The position numbers and the translations under genes were made by a program. Below the pieces are notes generated by a model that saw only the letters and a list, made by a program, of their open reading frames with translations, had not been told where the DNA came from and ran no database searches. This document shows positions 9,256-17,227 of a DNA stretch of 64,000 nucleotides, piece after piece. This stretch comes from Dyadobacter sp. CY343. Lineage in GTDB: Bacteria > Bacteroidota > Bacteroidia > Cytophagales > Spirosomataceae. How positions within the stretch are numbered: position 1 is the stretch's first letter; each line of letters begins with the position of its first letter. The stretch spans positions 1,178,001-1,242,000 of the forward strand of contig NZ_JAJUXK010000001.1 of NCBI RefSeq assembly GCF_021390335.1, read 5' to 3'.

Positions 9256-9529
9256 TATAGGTTAAGGAGGTGACTTAGACAAGCGATTAACAAAAGCATC
9301 ACAATGCCATCGAGGGTGCAGCGAAACATTTTTTACCTTTTGTTGCGGCCCTCGTAAAGGGCTATCCATTCCAAGACGGAAATCTTTGACTTTAATTCAG
9401 ATAGCAGCTTGTATTCTGTCGGCAGGAAGCGCATCAATAAATTGGTTTAGGGAAATAGCCATTTTAAGCGATAGCAGGTTAGATCTAAAAATAAATCAAT
9501 ATGACATTATTTGCTAGGTACAGGAAAAT

Positions 9530-10375
9530 TTATGCCTCTGACGCCGAGTACGTCCAGACAGCTTCCGGGCAATGGTTGACAACGTTTTCCGCAATGCTGC
9601 CCAGCATGAGATGTGTCAAACCGGTATGTCCGTGCGTAGACATGGCTACGATTGAGAATTCGAGTTGCCGCGCAAATCTGATAATTCCTTCTTCCTCTGT
9701 TTTGGCTTGCTTGACCACTGCCAGGTAGTTCTCTAATTCGTAAAACCGCGCAAAGTTTGTCAATGCCATTTTCAGTTCCTGGTCCTTCTGCTTCGATTCC
9801 GGGGTTTTGACATGTAGCAAATAAAGCCTCGCATTAAAAAAACCTTGCAATGCTTTCACTTTTTCGATCAACCCGCTCTTATTCAATTCGATGGTAGTAG
9901 GGAAAATTATGTTTTTGATTTGATCAACTTTCTGATTCTTGTGAACGGCGAAAACCGGGACAGGGGAGCTTCGGACAATCTTCTCCGTATTTGAGCCTAC
10001 CAAAATTTCGCTAAGCCCGCTGGTACCGTTTGTTGCCATCACCACAAGATCAGCATGCTGCTTGTGAATGGACTTTAAAATAGCATGATTGAACAGACCT
10101 TGTTCAATAGCCAGTTTCACAGGAATATTCCCGGTATCTACCTTTTGCCTAAGTTCATCAAAATCCGCAGCGGCCTGTCGTTTCAGTTCAGCGAGAATAG
10201 ACATGGAATCAACATAATATGGATTTGTTTCAAGGGTCTCAATGTAGTTCGGAGTCAGGTTAATGACATGTAAAACGGTCACTTCTCCTTGGCTTAGAGT
10301 CGCAATTTCAATAGCAAATCGAAGCGCCTGCTCAGAGGCCTTCGAAAAGTCACAGGGAACCAGAATGTTTTTCAT
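9530..10375 (-). CDS. Universal stress protein, tandem UspA domains
   Basis: 281 residues, two Usp domains. The first begins MKNILVPCDFSKASEQALRF and carries the nucleotide-binding pattern MATNGTSGLSEILVGSNTE near 120-138. The second, about 150-281, carries MSTHGHTGLTHLMLGSIAE near 248-266. Both G-2x-G-9x-G(S/T) motifs are complete, suggesting ATP binding. The role is general stress or energy-limitation survival in the cytoplasm. It is the intact paralogue of the truncated Usp at 11730 and is related to the Usp at 12486. Upstream lies the P-type ATPase remnant in the same orientation. Confidence 0.88.
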   Translation of the reverse strand: MKNILVPCDFSKASEQALRFAIEIATLSQGEVTVLHVINLTPNYIETLETNPYYVDSMSILAELKRQAAADFDELRQKVDTGNIPVKLAIEQGLFNHAILKSIHKQHADLVVMATNGTSGLSEILVGSNTEKIVRSSPVPVFAVHKNQKVDQIKNIIFPTTIELNKSGLIEKVKALQGFFNARLYLLHVKTPESKQKDQELKMALTNFARFYELENYLAVVKQAKTEEEGIIRFARQLEFSIVAMSTHGHTGLTHLMLGSIAENVVNHCPEAVWTYSASEA

Positions 10376-10485
10376 GGGACGAAGTTTTTGGTTAGTTACA
10401 GTGCTAGTTCATTTCCATTTAAAATAAAGGAATTGAGGACTTTAATACCTTGATAAGGCTTAACTCAGTTTATGATTTTGGTCAC

Positions 10486-11556
10486 TCAGCGCGATAATTC
10501 CCTCCGTTTCCAAAACTTGTAAATCTCAAACCAGTTAACGGATATAAACCCAACCAGAATACTGAGTAAAGTCTGAACGATGTTGGGAGCGTCGAGCTTA
10601 AACAAGGCGCTCAATGTGGGTGTAAAAAAGATGAGCATGCAAAGCGAAACCGATATGGTTAAGACCCATCCAACCAGGTCATTTTTGTATTTCAACGTCG
10701 AAAAAATTGATTTTTGAAATGAGCGGTTGGCCAGTGTCAGAAAGAAATTAGCGGAAATGAGACAGATGAAAACCAGCGATCTGGTCATCGGCTCACCGGA
10801 GCCAGTCATTAACGCATACCAGTAAACGCCGAACAAACCCGCCGTAATGACCAGGCCCTGGATGATGCTGAGCAGCAATTCATTTGTACTAAACAAGCTG
10901 CTGGTGAAAGGGCGGGGCGGCTGCGATAAAGCATCTTTGTCGGCAGGCTCATTTTCGTAAACGATCGAGCATGTAGGTCCCATAATCAGTTCAAAAAAGA
11001 TGACGTGTACGGGAGTGAAAATCTCTGCATACTTCCATCCTAGAAGCAATGGTACAAATACGGTCAGGATAATGGGTATGTGAATGGAAATGATGTACCG
11101 GATCGCTTTTTTCAGGTTGGTATAAATTCTTCTTCCGGCCGCAATGGCGTCCACCATTCCGGACAAATCATCATTTTGCAGAATGAGTGCAGACGCTTGT
11201 TTGGCAATTTCGCTTCCCTTCTTGCCCATGGCTATGCCAATGTGAGCCGCTTTGAGCGCGGGGCCATCGTTTACGCCATCGCCGATCATCGCTACAATTT
11301 CGCCATTGGCTTTCAGTGCATTGATGACCCGAAGTTTTGCCTCGGGAAACATACGCGCAAAAATCCGGGTATCTGTTACTGTTTTTCTCAGGTCCTGATC
11401 ATCCTGTCCGAGAAGGTTCTGCCCAAGCAGGACATTCTCAGCGCCAGGAAACCCGACTTGCGATGCAATGTTCTGGGTTGTGGCGGCATTGTCGCCAGTA
11501 ATGATCTTGATCTGTATGCTAGCGGAGCAGGCTACCAAGAGAATGACGAAGGTCAT
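10486..11556 (-). pseudogene. C-terminal third of a P-type cation ATPase
   Basis: The 356 codons encode the end of the P domain and the last membrane segments of a P2-type (calcium-type) ATPase. The conserved IITGDN, MIGDGVNDGPALKAA hinge and GSEIAKQASALIL are present, followed by about six transmembrane helices to the C-terminus. The actuator domain, the DKTGT phosphorylation site, the nucleotide-binding domain and membrane helices 1-4 are absent. A working member has about 830-900 residues. The first 15 residues (MTFVILLVACSASIQ) do not look like family sequence, so a deletion junction lies near 11515-11550. It cannot pump ions. The 170 bases upstream show no missing portion. Confidence 0.8.
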
Positions 11557-11729
11557 ATCGTTTCAGAAGCATGGTCAGTCGGATGTTTTTCTGTTGGCCA
11601 ATAGCTTTGCCGTATATCGGCTGCCGTAAAACTGACTAATGTCAGTCAGAAGAGTAGGCAAGGTCATCGGAAAGAGCTATATATCAGGATAATTTGGCAG
11701 GAAATTGACTCACCTTACTACTCCTGCGC

Positions 11730-12371
11730 ATGAAAAAAATATTAGTACCCTGCGATTTTTCAACAGCTGGCAGACAGGCGGTTGGGTTTGCCAGAGAGAT
11801 TGCACAAGGGAGTCACGGAGAAGTGAAAATTCTTCATGTTATTGAAGCCCGATATCTATACGGGAACGGTATGGCCGACCAGCCTTACTTGCTCACCGAT
11901 CCCTCGCTTGCGGTCGCTGAGCTGATGGAGGATGCCGAGAAAGAATTTGAAAAAATGAAATTAGCGTTAGGTGAGACAAGTGTGCCGATCAGTTTATCTG
12001 TAGAAACAGGTCCTTTGATTGAAACAGTCATCAATGTAGCTGATCGTGAAAATGTCGACATGATCGCCATGTCCACTATGGGCGCACAAGGTTTCAAAGA
12101 ATTCTTTGTCGGATCCAGTGCCGAGAAGACCGTGCGTCGCTCTCCAATTCCCGTATTTGTGACCCACCAAATGCAACATTTGAGGGATGTACAGGATATT
12201 ATCGTACCTACATCAATGAACTTGACGGAAAATGAATTTTTGACACAGGTCAAGACCCTGCAAGCACGCTTCGATGCAATTCTGCACGTGCTTTACATCA
12301 ATAATTATCCAATGAGCTTGGTCCATGATGAGGAGGCAACAGTCAGCCTGCGGAGCTACGCCAACTTCTAG
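11730..12371 (+). pseudogene. Universal stress protein, truncated in the second domain
   Basis: 213 residues. The first Usp domain is complete (MKKILVPCDFSTAGRQAV; MSTMGAQGFKEFFVGSSAE near 112-130). The second starts near 150 and stops at SLRSYANF, where the paralogue at 9530 continues with another 65 residues including the nucleotide-binding loop. The 110 bases downstream do not restore the lost part in another frame. One functional domain could still fold, so this may be a shortened gene rather than a dead one. Its start is clear, with ATG at 11730 matching the paralogue N-terminus. Confidence 0.7.
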
Positions 12372-12453
12372 CGTTTCGGCCGATGTAGCCAACCACGCGC
12401 ATTTGCTTACCTGGACCTGCGTGCAGCAATCTCTGACATCCAGCTTGATAAAG

Positions 12454-12482
12454 GCAAAATGACCGGGCTAGATGCCCGGTCA
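12454..12482 (-). terminator. Intrinsic terminator of the Usp transcript
   Basis: A perfect nine-base inverted repeat TGACCGGGC (12460-12468) / GCCCGGTCA (12474-12482) has a five-base loop. On the minus strand it is followed by TTTTGC. It lies four bases beyond the stop of the minus-strand Usp gene at 12486. Confidence 0.75.
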
Positions 12483-12485
12483 GCC

Positions 12486-13322
12486 TTAGGTATGTGCTAT
12501 AAAAAGTGGACTATCCAATTTTTCCATCAGCACATCTGCCATACTTTGACGAAACCACCGCGACACCAGATTACGCTGATAAGCGCCTAATACAACCAGC
12601 GGTGGTCGCTCACTTTCTTTTAAATATCTCACAATTTCCTGTTCGGCAGCACCATGCAGCACACGATAGCTGGCATTTTGAAAGTGCCTTCTGGAAAACT
12701 CCTTCATAAGGCGGTTGTCCGGCACGTGCAGGTTCTCATCCTGTGGTTTAACGGTTAGTATCTCGACCGGAAGCATTTTCATGAATGGTAGCAAATAACT
12801 GAACATCTTGATGGCAAACATGGATGAAGGCTGTCCATCGTATAAGAGTACAATCTTATCAACTAGCTCGAAATCTTCCGGTACCACCAGCACCGGGCAC
12901 TGGATATCGCCCAATAGATCTCGAAGAAAGCCGGTGGGCGGTATTTGCGGAGAAGGCGATAGCGTTTCATTTTTGCCAATGATCAAAAGATCGGCATAAA
13001 CCGTTTCGTGCAATAATTCCGGCAATGCAAAATTCCGGTCGTGGTGGATGTTAAATTCAATGTCGGCCTTTTGGCAAAGCGCGGTAAATTTCTCAACCGA
13101 TTCTGCCCGTGAAACAAGGTCTTCCTCATTGAGCTTGCGGAGTTGCTGCTCCCAGGGTTCCAGGCGTGGTGCCAGTTCATAAACGGAATAGCTATGATAG
13201 CTAAAATCTTCTAAGAACACCCCGACCAGATGGGATTGGGTTTCACGTGCAATCTGAATGGCAAATTGTACCGTGCTTTCCGCGTATTTGAGTCCGTCGA
13301 TGGCGGCAATGATCTTTTTCAT
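12486..13322 (-). CDS. Universal stress protein, divergent two-domain type
   Basis: 278 residues starting MKKIIAAIDGLKYAESTVQF. It consists of two Usp-like halves, about 1-145 and 152-278. The second half ends with VLGAYQRNLVSRWFRQSMAD and then VLMEKLDSPLFIAHT. The classic glycine-rich ATP motif is degenerate in both halves, so nucleotide binding is doubtful. It is followed by a clear terminator and preceded 12 bases upstream by the mosaic frame at 13335, whose C-terminal 19 residues resemble the tail of this protein. Confidence 0.82.
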   Translation of the reverse strand: MKKIIAAIDGLKYAESTVQFAIQIARETQSHLVGVFLEDFSYHSYSVYELAPRLEPWEQQLRKLNEEDLVSRAESVEKFTALCQKADIEFNIHHDRNFALPELLHETVYADLLIIGKNETLSPSPQIPPTGFLRDLLGDIQCPVLVVPEDFELVDKIVLLYDGQPSSMFAIKMFSYLLPFMKMLPVEILTVKPQDENLHVPDNRLMKEFSRRHFQNASYRVLHGAAEQEIVRYLKESERPPLVVLGAYQRNLVSRWFRQSMADVLMEKLDSPLFIAHT

Positions 13323-13334
13323 AAGGTTTCTGGT

Positions 13335-13550
13335 TTAATGGTGAGCAAAAAAGAATGGTAAGTCCAGGTTTTCAAGCAATGAATCGGCTGTGCTCGGCGA
13401 TAGCAGCGTACACCTCGGCAGAGTTGGTGATATCCTGGGGACGCTGGAAACAACAACCATTCCATCTTTGATCAATGAAGCGGCATGGTTTGCATTTGTA
13501 ATCTTTGAGATCAAAGCCGTATTGGCGATCCGTGATAAGTCCTGTTTCAT
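13335..13550 (-). pseudogene. Mosaic remnant: CoA-transferase pieces joined to a Usp tail
   Basis: A 71-codon frame. Residues 1-34 (IANTALISKITNANHAASLI then KDGMVVV) match the N-terminus of acetyl-CoA hydrolase/CoA-transferase proteins. Residues 53-71 (STADSLLENLDLPFFFAHH) match the tail of the neighbouring Usp (SMADVLMEKLDSPLFIAHT). Between them, a second frame reads RPQDITNSAEV, which resembles the RPQEISNxPEV segment internal to the same CoA-transferase family. So three gene pieces appear to have been brought together by at least two deletions, one of them out of frame. It is unlikely to encode a working enzyme. Confidence 0.6.
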
Positions 13551-13554
13551 GATT

Positions 13555-13764
13555 CTACTTTAATGCGTGAGCTGCGATCCGCGCCCAAGGGGAGTCAATG
13601 GCGATGTAGGTATTCACAGCGGAAGCCCCGATAAAAATTATAAAAAAAGCTGCCCTGGTAAATCCAGGATGCTTTTTAGCAGTCCAGATTAGGGTTATGG
13701 CAACCAGATTGCTGGCAGCATATGCAGCCCAGAATGCGAGCGGTGATATTCCGTATGTTTCCAT
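13555..13764 (-). CDS. Small membrane protein, possibly C-terminally truncated
   Basis: 69 residues with two hydrophobic helices (about 9-28, FWAAYAASNLVAITLIW, and 37-56, AAFFIIFIGASAVNTYIAI) separated by a basic loop KKHPGFTR. It starts METYGISP at ATG 13764 and ends in SPWARIAAHALK. The polar end looks abrupt, and I suspect a longer membrane protein was cut here, as with its neighbours. No function can be assigned. It lies five bases upstream of the mosaic remnant in the same orientation. Confidence 0.45.
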   Translation of the reverse strand: METYGISPLAFWAAYAASNLVAITLIWTAKKHPGFTRAAFFIIFIGASAVNTYIAIDSPWARIAAHALK

Positions 13765-14001
13765 GGTTTATCAGATGAAAGTGATAGGTTTACCGGCAAT
13801 AGACAAATATGGCATCTGCTTCCACTCAGTGCGTAGGTGATGACAACCGGGACGGTGTGAGGTAACAGATAAGGGAGCGCATAGTTAACTATTGATTCTG
13901 TATCAAAGTAACCGTATGCAAGCCTCGAATAGGCTGACGATGAATAGGTGACGATATGATTTACGTCAGCTTTCACTGGTTATGAAAAATGAATATCCCG
14001 G
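13765..14001. other. Intergenic, no supported gene
   Basis: This 237-base spacer lies between the small membrane gene and the PAS histidine kinase. A 93-codon minus-strand frame (13695-13976) overlaps the membrane gene in another frame and has no family features, so I treat it as chance. Confidence 0.4.
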
Positions 14002-15072
14002 CTAAGCGGGTTGTAAAGACACTTTGAAACAAGATCCCTGACCTATTTCACTGTCGACCTGGATATATCCGCCCAAGGCTTCAATCTGAAACTTTGTAAT
14101 AAATAACCCTACACCTCTGGCATCTGGATTTCCATTAAATGTTTTGTACATTCCAAATAGGTCCTTGCCGTGTTTTTGCAGGTCAATTCCAATACCGTTA
14201 TCCTTAATGCGAAATTGTAGGTGGGTGTCGGTGCAAACCGTGTCAATATTGATTTTCGGAGCCCTGACCGGATGTCGGTATTTCAGAGCATTGCTAAGAA
14301 GATTTAAAATAATGCTTTCCAGATAGGCCGGATGTGCCAGGACGTGCAGCCCCGGGTCAACATTCGTCAATACCGAGGCATTCAATGATTTAATTTGCAG
14401 GCTTAAAGAATTTATCGTCGTTGAAAGGTGTGCGAGCAAATTGCAGGGCTGATATTTGTCTTTATCATAGTTTTGAATTTTGACCATATCCGATAAATGT
14501 TCGACCATGGATGAAAATCCTGTAGAGAGGTCTTTGAGCATCTCAATCAGTGCCGTTTCTTCTACTTTATCTTCGGCAAGATCGTATAACGTGACGAGGG
14601 ACCGAAGATTACCTGCATATGAGCGGAGATCATGGGCGACGACATTTGAAAAATTTGCAAGACGTTTATTTTGCTGATTGATTACATCGTTGGACTTTGC
14701 CAGCTCTTGTTGCAGCAATTTAACATCATTGATGTCAGCTACATGCACAAAGAACCCAAGTGTTTGTCCATCTACTATGTCCGGATAATAATTGGCAAGT
14801 GTGTATCTGCTCTTGCCGTTCGGAAGCGTAATCTCCCGCTCAAAGGTTTGGGCATTTCCGCAGAGAACCCCCTGGATGTATGGTAGATTTTTTTCATAAA
14901 GTGGGCCTAGCAGCTGTGGAAGCGTAATTTTGTCGATCATATCTTCACTTTTCTTGCCAAACCATTCCAGGTAAGATGCGTTTGCATATCTGCAAACTAA
15001 ATCCTTATCCCAGTAGGCGATCATAGCGGATATGTGATCCACCACAGACTGGACTAACAATGCTGTTTTCAT
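14002..15072 (-). CDS. PAS-domain sensor histidine kinase
   Basis: 356 residues, soluble, with no membrane segment. A PAS/PAC domain spans about 8-125 (AMIAYWDKDLVCRYANASYL, EREITLPNGKSRYTLANYY). A short coiled linker leads to the H-box NVVAHDLRSYAGNL with the phosphorylatable histidine near 146. Then come the N-box LLSNALKYRHP, the G1 box RIKDNGIGIDL and the G2 box ARGVGLFITK. All catalytic boxes are intact, unlike the remnant at 8931-9255. It probably senses redox, small ligands or light indirectly from the cytoplasm. No cognate response regulator is adjacent. It is divergent from the D-lactate dehydrogenase gene with 185 bases between. Confidence 0.85.
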   Translation of the reverse strand: MKTALLVQSVVDHISAMIAYWDKDLVCRYANASYLEWFGKKSEDMIDKITLPQLLGPLYEKNLPYIQGVLCGNAQTFEREITLPNGKSRYTLANYYPDIVDGQTLGFFVHVADINDVKLLQQELAKSNDVINQQNKRLANFSNVVAHDLRSYAGNLRSLVTLYDLAEDKVEETALIEMLKDLSTGFSSMVEHLSDMVKIQNYDKDKYQPCNLLAHLSTTINSLSLQIKSLNASVLTNVDPGLHVLAHPAYLESIILNLLSNALKYRHPVRAPKINIDTVCTDTHLQFRIKDNGIGIDLQKHGKDLFGMYKTFNGNPDARGVGLFITKFQIEALGGYIQVDSEIGQGSCFKVSLQPA

Positions 15073-15257
15073 AAAAAGTAATGTTGGTTCATGCTGCTAG
15101 ATCTCTTCAACAAAATGCAGCACCAAAATAGTGAAAGGACATGTAATTTCTTATTTGAAAATGCTTGCCAAATTATGTCTTAATAATCTCTTTTCTATTT
15201 GAAGCGAAGTATATTACGATTGAACAAAGGAATTAATAACTAAAACGACCCAATCTG

Positions 15258-16256
15258 ATGAAGATCCTGTTTTTTTCTGCTAAGCCTTATGATAAGCAGT
15301 TTTTTAACCTGTATAATGAAGATTATGGCTTAGAGATAGAGTATCTTGAAACCCATCTCGGCCCACACATTGTAAACGCAGTTCAGGACCAGGAAGCGGT
15401 TTGTGTCTTTGTGAATGATAAGGTGAATGCGGAAGTAATTTCGGTTTTAGCCGAAAAAGGCGTTAAAGTGATTGCGCTGCGCTGTGCCGGCTTTAATAAT
15501 GTCGATCTTGATGCAGCACGGTCACACGGCATCCGAGTTTGCCGCGTTCCTGAATACTCGCCTCAGGCTGTCGCCGAACATACGGTAGCGATGCTTTTGA
15601 CCCTGAACCGGAAAACACATAAAGCCTATAACCGGGTACGTGAGCAGGACTTTTCATTGAATGGGTTAATGGGCTTTAACCTGTATGGGAAAACGGTTGG
15701 CGTAATTGGGACCGGTAAAATTGGAAGCGCTTTCTGCCGTATTATGCTGGGCTTTGGCTGCAAAGTTATGGCCCACGATTTGTACCCAAATAAAGAGCTT
15801 GAAAACTCCGGCGTCGTGTATGCCACATTGCATGATGTGCTGACAAATAGTGATATCATCTCACTGCACTGCCCCCTTAATGAGGATACCCATTATATGA
15901 TCAATGAAAAGACGATAGCCACCATGAGAACCGGCGTCGCTTTGATCAACACCAGCCGTGGCGGGCTGATTAATACTGCTGACATAATAGAAGCGCTGAA
16001 AAGCAAGCAGGTAGCTTATTTGGGCATTGATGTTTACGAACAGGAAGAAAAGCTGTTTTTCCGGAATCTTTCGGGAAGCATCATAGACGATGATGTGATC
16101 CAGCGCCTGATTAGTTTTCCCAATGTTTTGGTCACCGCGCATCAGGCATTTTTTACGCAAGAAGCACTTTCCGAAATAGCGCAGATTACCTTGAAAAGCA
16201 TCAATGAACTTGCTTCCGGGCAGACGCCAGAGAATAATTCTGTTGTTTTGGTATAA
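15258..16256 (+). CDS. ldhA: D-lactate dehydrogenase (2-hydroxyacid dehydrogenase family)
   Basis: 332 residues, full length. The NAD-binding Rossmann motif is GKTVGVIGTGKIGSAF near 145-160. The catalytic arginine lies in INTSRGGLINTADII near 232-246, the glutamate in IDVYEQEEKLFF near 258-268 and the histidine in VTAHQAFFTQEAL near 295. The EKLFF segment is typical of fermentative D-LDH (LdhA) enzymes rather than phosphoglycerate dehydrogenase. It reduces pyruvate to D-lactate with NADH under low oxygen. The ATG at 15258 gives MKILFFSAKPYD, the usual N-terminus. Its setting among Usp and oxygen-limitation remnants fits a fermentation role. Confidence 0.9.
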   Translation: MKILFFSAKPYDKQFFNLYNEDYGLEIEYLETHLGPHIVNAVQDQEAVCVFVNDKVNAEVISVLAEKGVKVIALRCAGFNNVDLDAARSHGIRVCRVPEYSPQAVAEHTVAMLLTLNRKTHKAYNRVREQDFSLNGLMGFNLYGKTVGVIGTGKIGSAFCRIMLGFGCKVMAHDLYPNKELENSGVVYATLHDVLTNSDIISLHCPLNEDTHYMINEKTIATMRTGVALINTSRGGLINTADIIEALKSKQVAYLGIDVYEQEEKLFFRNLSGSIIDDDVIQRLISFPNVLVTAHQAFFTQEALSEIAQITLKSINELASGQTPENNSVVLV

Positions 16257-16288
16257 ACGGGCTGTCGATCATCTAACATAACATTTTC

Positions 16289-16552
16289 ATGAATATTTAC
16301 ATTTTGCTGGCTCACCCTGATAAAAATAGTTTTAATGGGCGGCTTGCTGACGCTTATGAGCAGGAAATGTTACTGGCCGGGCATCAGGTGCGCAGGCAGA
16401 ATATAGGTGAAATGCAGTTTGACCCGATTTTGTGGAAAGGCTACTCCGTCATTCAGCAACTTGAACCTGTAAAGGTTACTCGTATTGGCAGGGTCAAACA
16501 TTTGTATGAAGAAAAGCGCAGTAAGATTATCAAGGATATAGCCACAAACTAG
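16289..16552 (+). pseudogene. Truncated NAD(P)H:quinone reductase-like flavodoxin
   Basis: 87 codons. Residues 1-60 (MNIYILLAHPDKNSFNGRLA, AGHQVRRQNIGEMQFDPILW) match the N-terminus of the NAD(P)H dehydrogenase/KefF/MdaB flavodoxin-fold family, which is normally about 190 residues. After EPVKV the sequence turns into a basic tail RIGRVKHLYEEKRSKIIKDI that is not the family core and lacks the second flavin-binding part. This looks like a deletion joining the gene start to unrelated or terminal sequence. It is 32 bases downstream of the lactate dehydrogenase and probably cotranscribed. Confidence 0.6.
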
Positions 16553-16615
16553 TCTCTGCGTTTGGGGCTTAATGCGAGCGGATCACGGTTATCGTTCCTA
16601 CGGGTGAAGGAGAGG

Positions 16616-17098
16616 TTAATTACGGTGATTATTTAAGTAAAATGTCTTTAATAACGACATAATAACACCGCCGTCGGGGGGATTTACGTAGGGATTTCGG
16701 ATAAATGGAAGCTGGTCAGATAAAGAAGTCATTTCATTTTGGGTCAAAGTCTTGTAACCCATCTGCCAGTCTGGAAACGACCTTTCACCAATTTTTCCAC
16801 CGTATAATCTGGTTACCTGACTGTGTCGGGGATCGCTTGAAATGACACTATAAAGATTACTTACCGTCGACTCGTCTCCCTCAAGCACTTGTATGATGCT
16901 GCCGTTGCAATACAGCAATACACCTGTAATGCCCAGTTTGCGGTTCTTTTGCTGACTTTTATTTAACAATTCATCTAGTTCATCAGCAGAAAGCAAGTCG
17001 GAAGAACTAATGTAGACAACGCAGAATTCCATCGATAGTTTGGGTTGTTGTACCGTCAATAAAGTTGATGTCACTTGTGGTTTCATGACTAAAATCAT
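16616..17098 (-). CDS. BLUF-domain blue-light sensor
   Basis: About 160 residues. The BLUF domain runs from MEFCVVYISSSDLLSADEL through KNRKLGITGVLLYCNG, IIQVLEGDESTV and RSFPDWQMGY. The flavin-contacting tyrosine (VVY), asparagine (KN before the GITG segment) and glutamine (IIQVLEG) are all present, so it should bind FAD and respond to blue light. There is no output domain, only a short C-terminal helix region, so it probably signals through a protein partner. The start is uncertain: ATGs at 17146, 17098, 17086 and 17032 are in frame. The domain itself needs only 17032; I place it at 17098. Confidence 0.8.
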   Translation of the reverse strand: MILVMKPQVTSTLLTVQQPKLSMEFCVVYISSSDLLSADELDELLNKSQQKNRKLGITGVLLYCNGSIIQVLEGDESTVSNLYSVISSDPRHSQVTRLYGGKIGERSFPDWQMGYKTLTQNEMTSLSDQLPFIRNPYVNPPDGGVIMSLLKTFYLNNHRN

Positions 17099-17227
17099 GC
17101 CACTGGAAAGTTTGCGCGAGTGGCGATCGGGTGCATCCTGTCGCAACCACTTTTTATAGCCGTTTTCGCATTCTCCAACATGCTGGCATACAATTTACAC
17201 GGGCGCTGCACCAATTTGCCTTGAACA

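Noticed and set aside
13695..13976. 93-codon minus-strand frame
   Set aside because: Overlaps the small membrane gene in another frame and has no recognisable domain or promoter.
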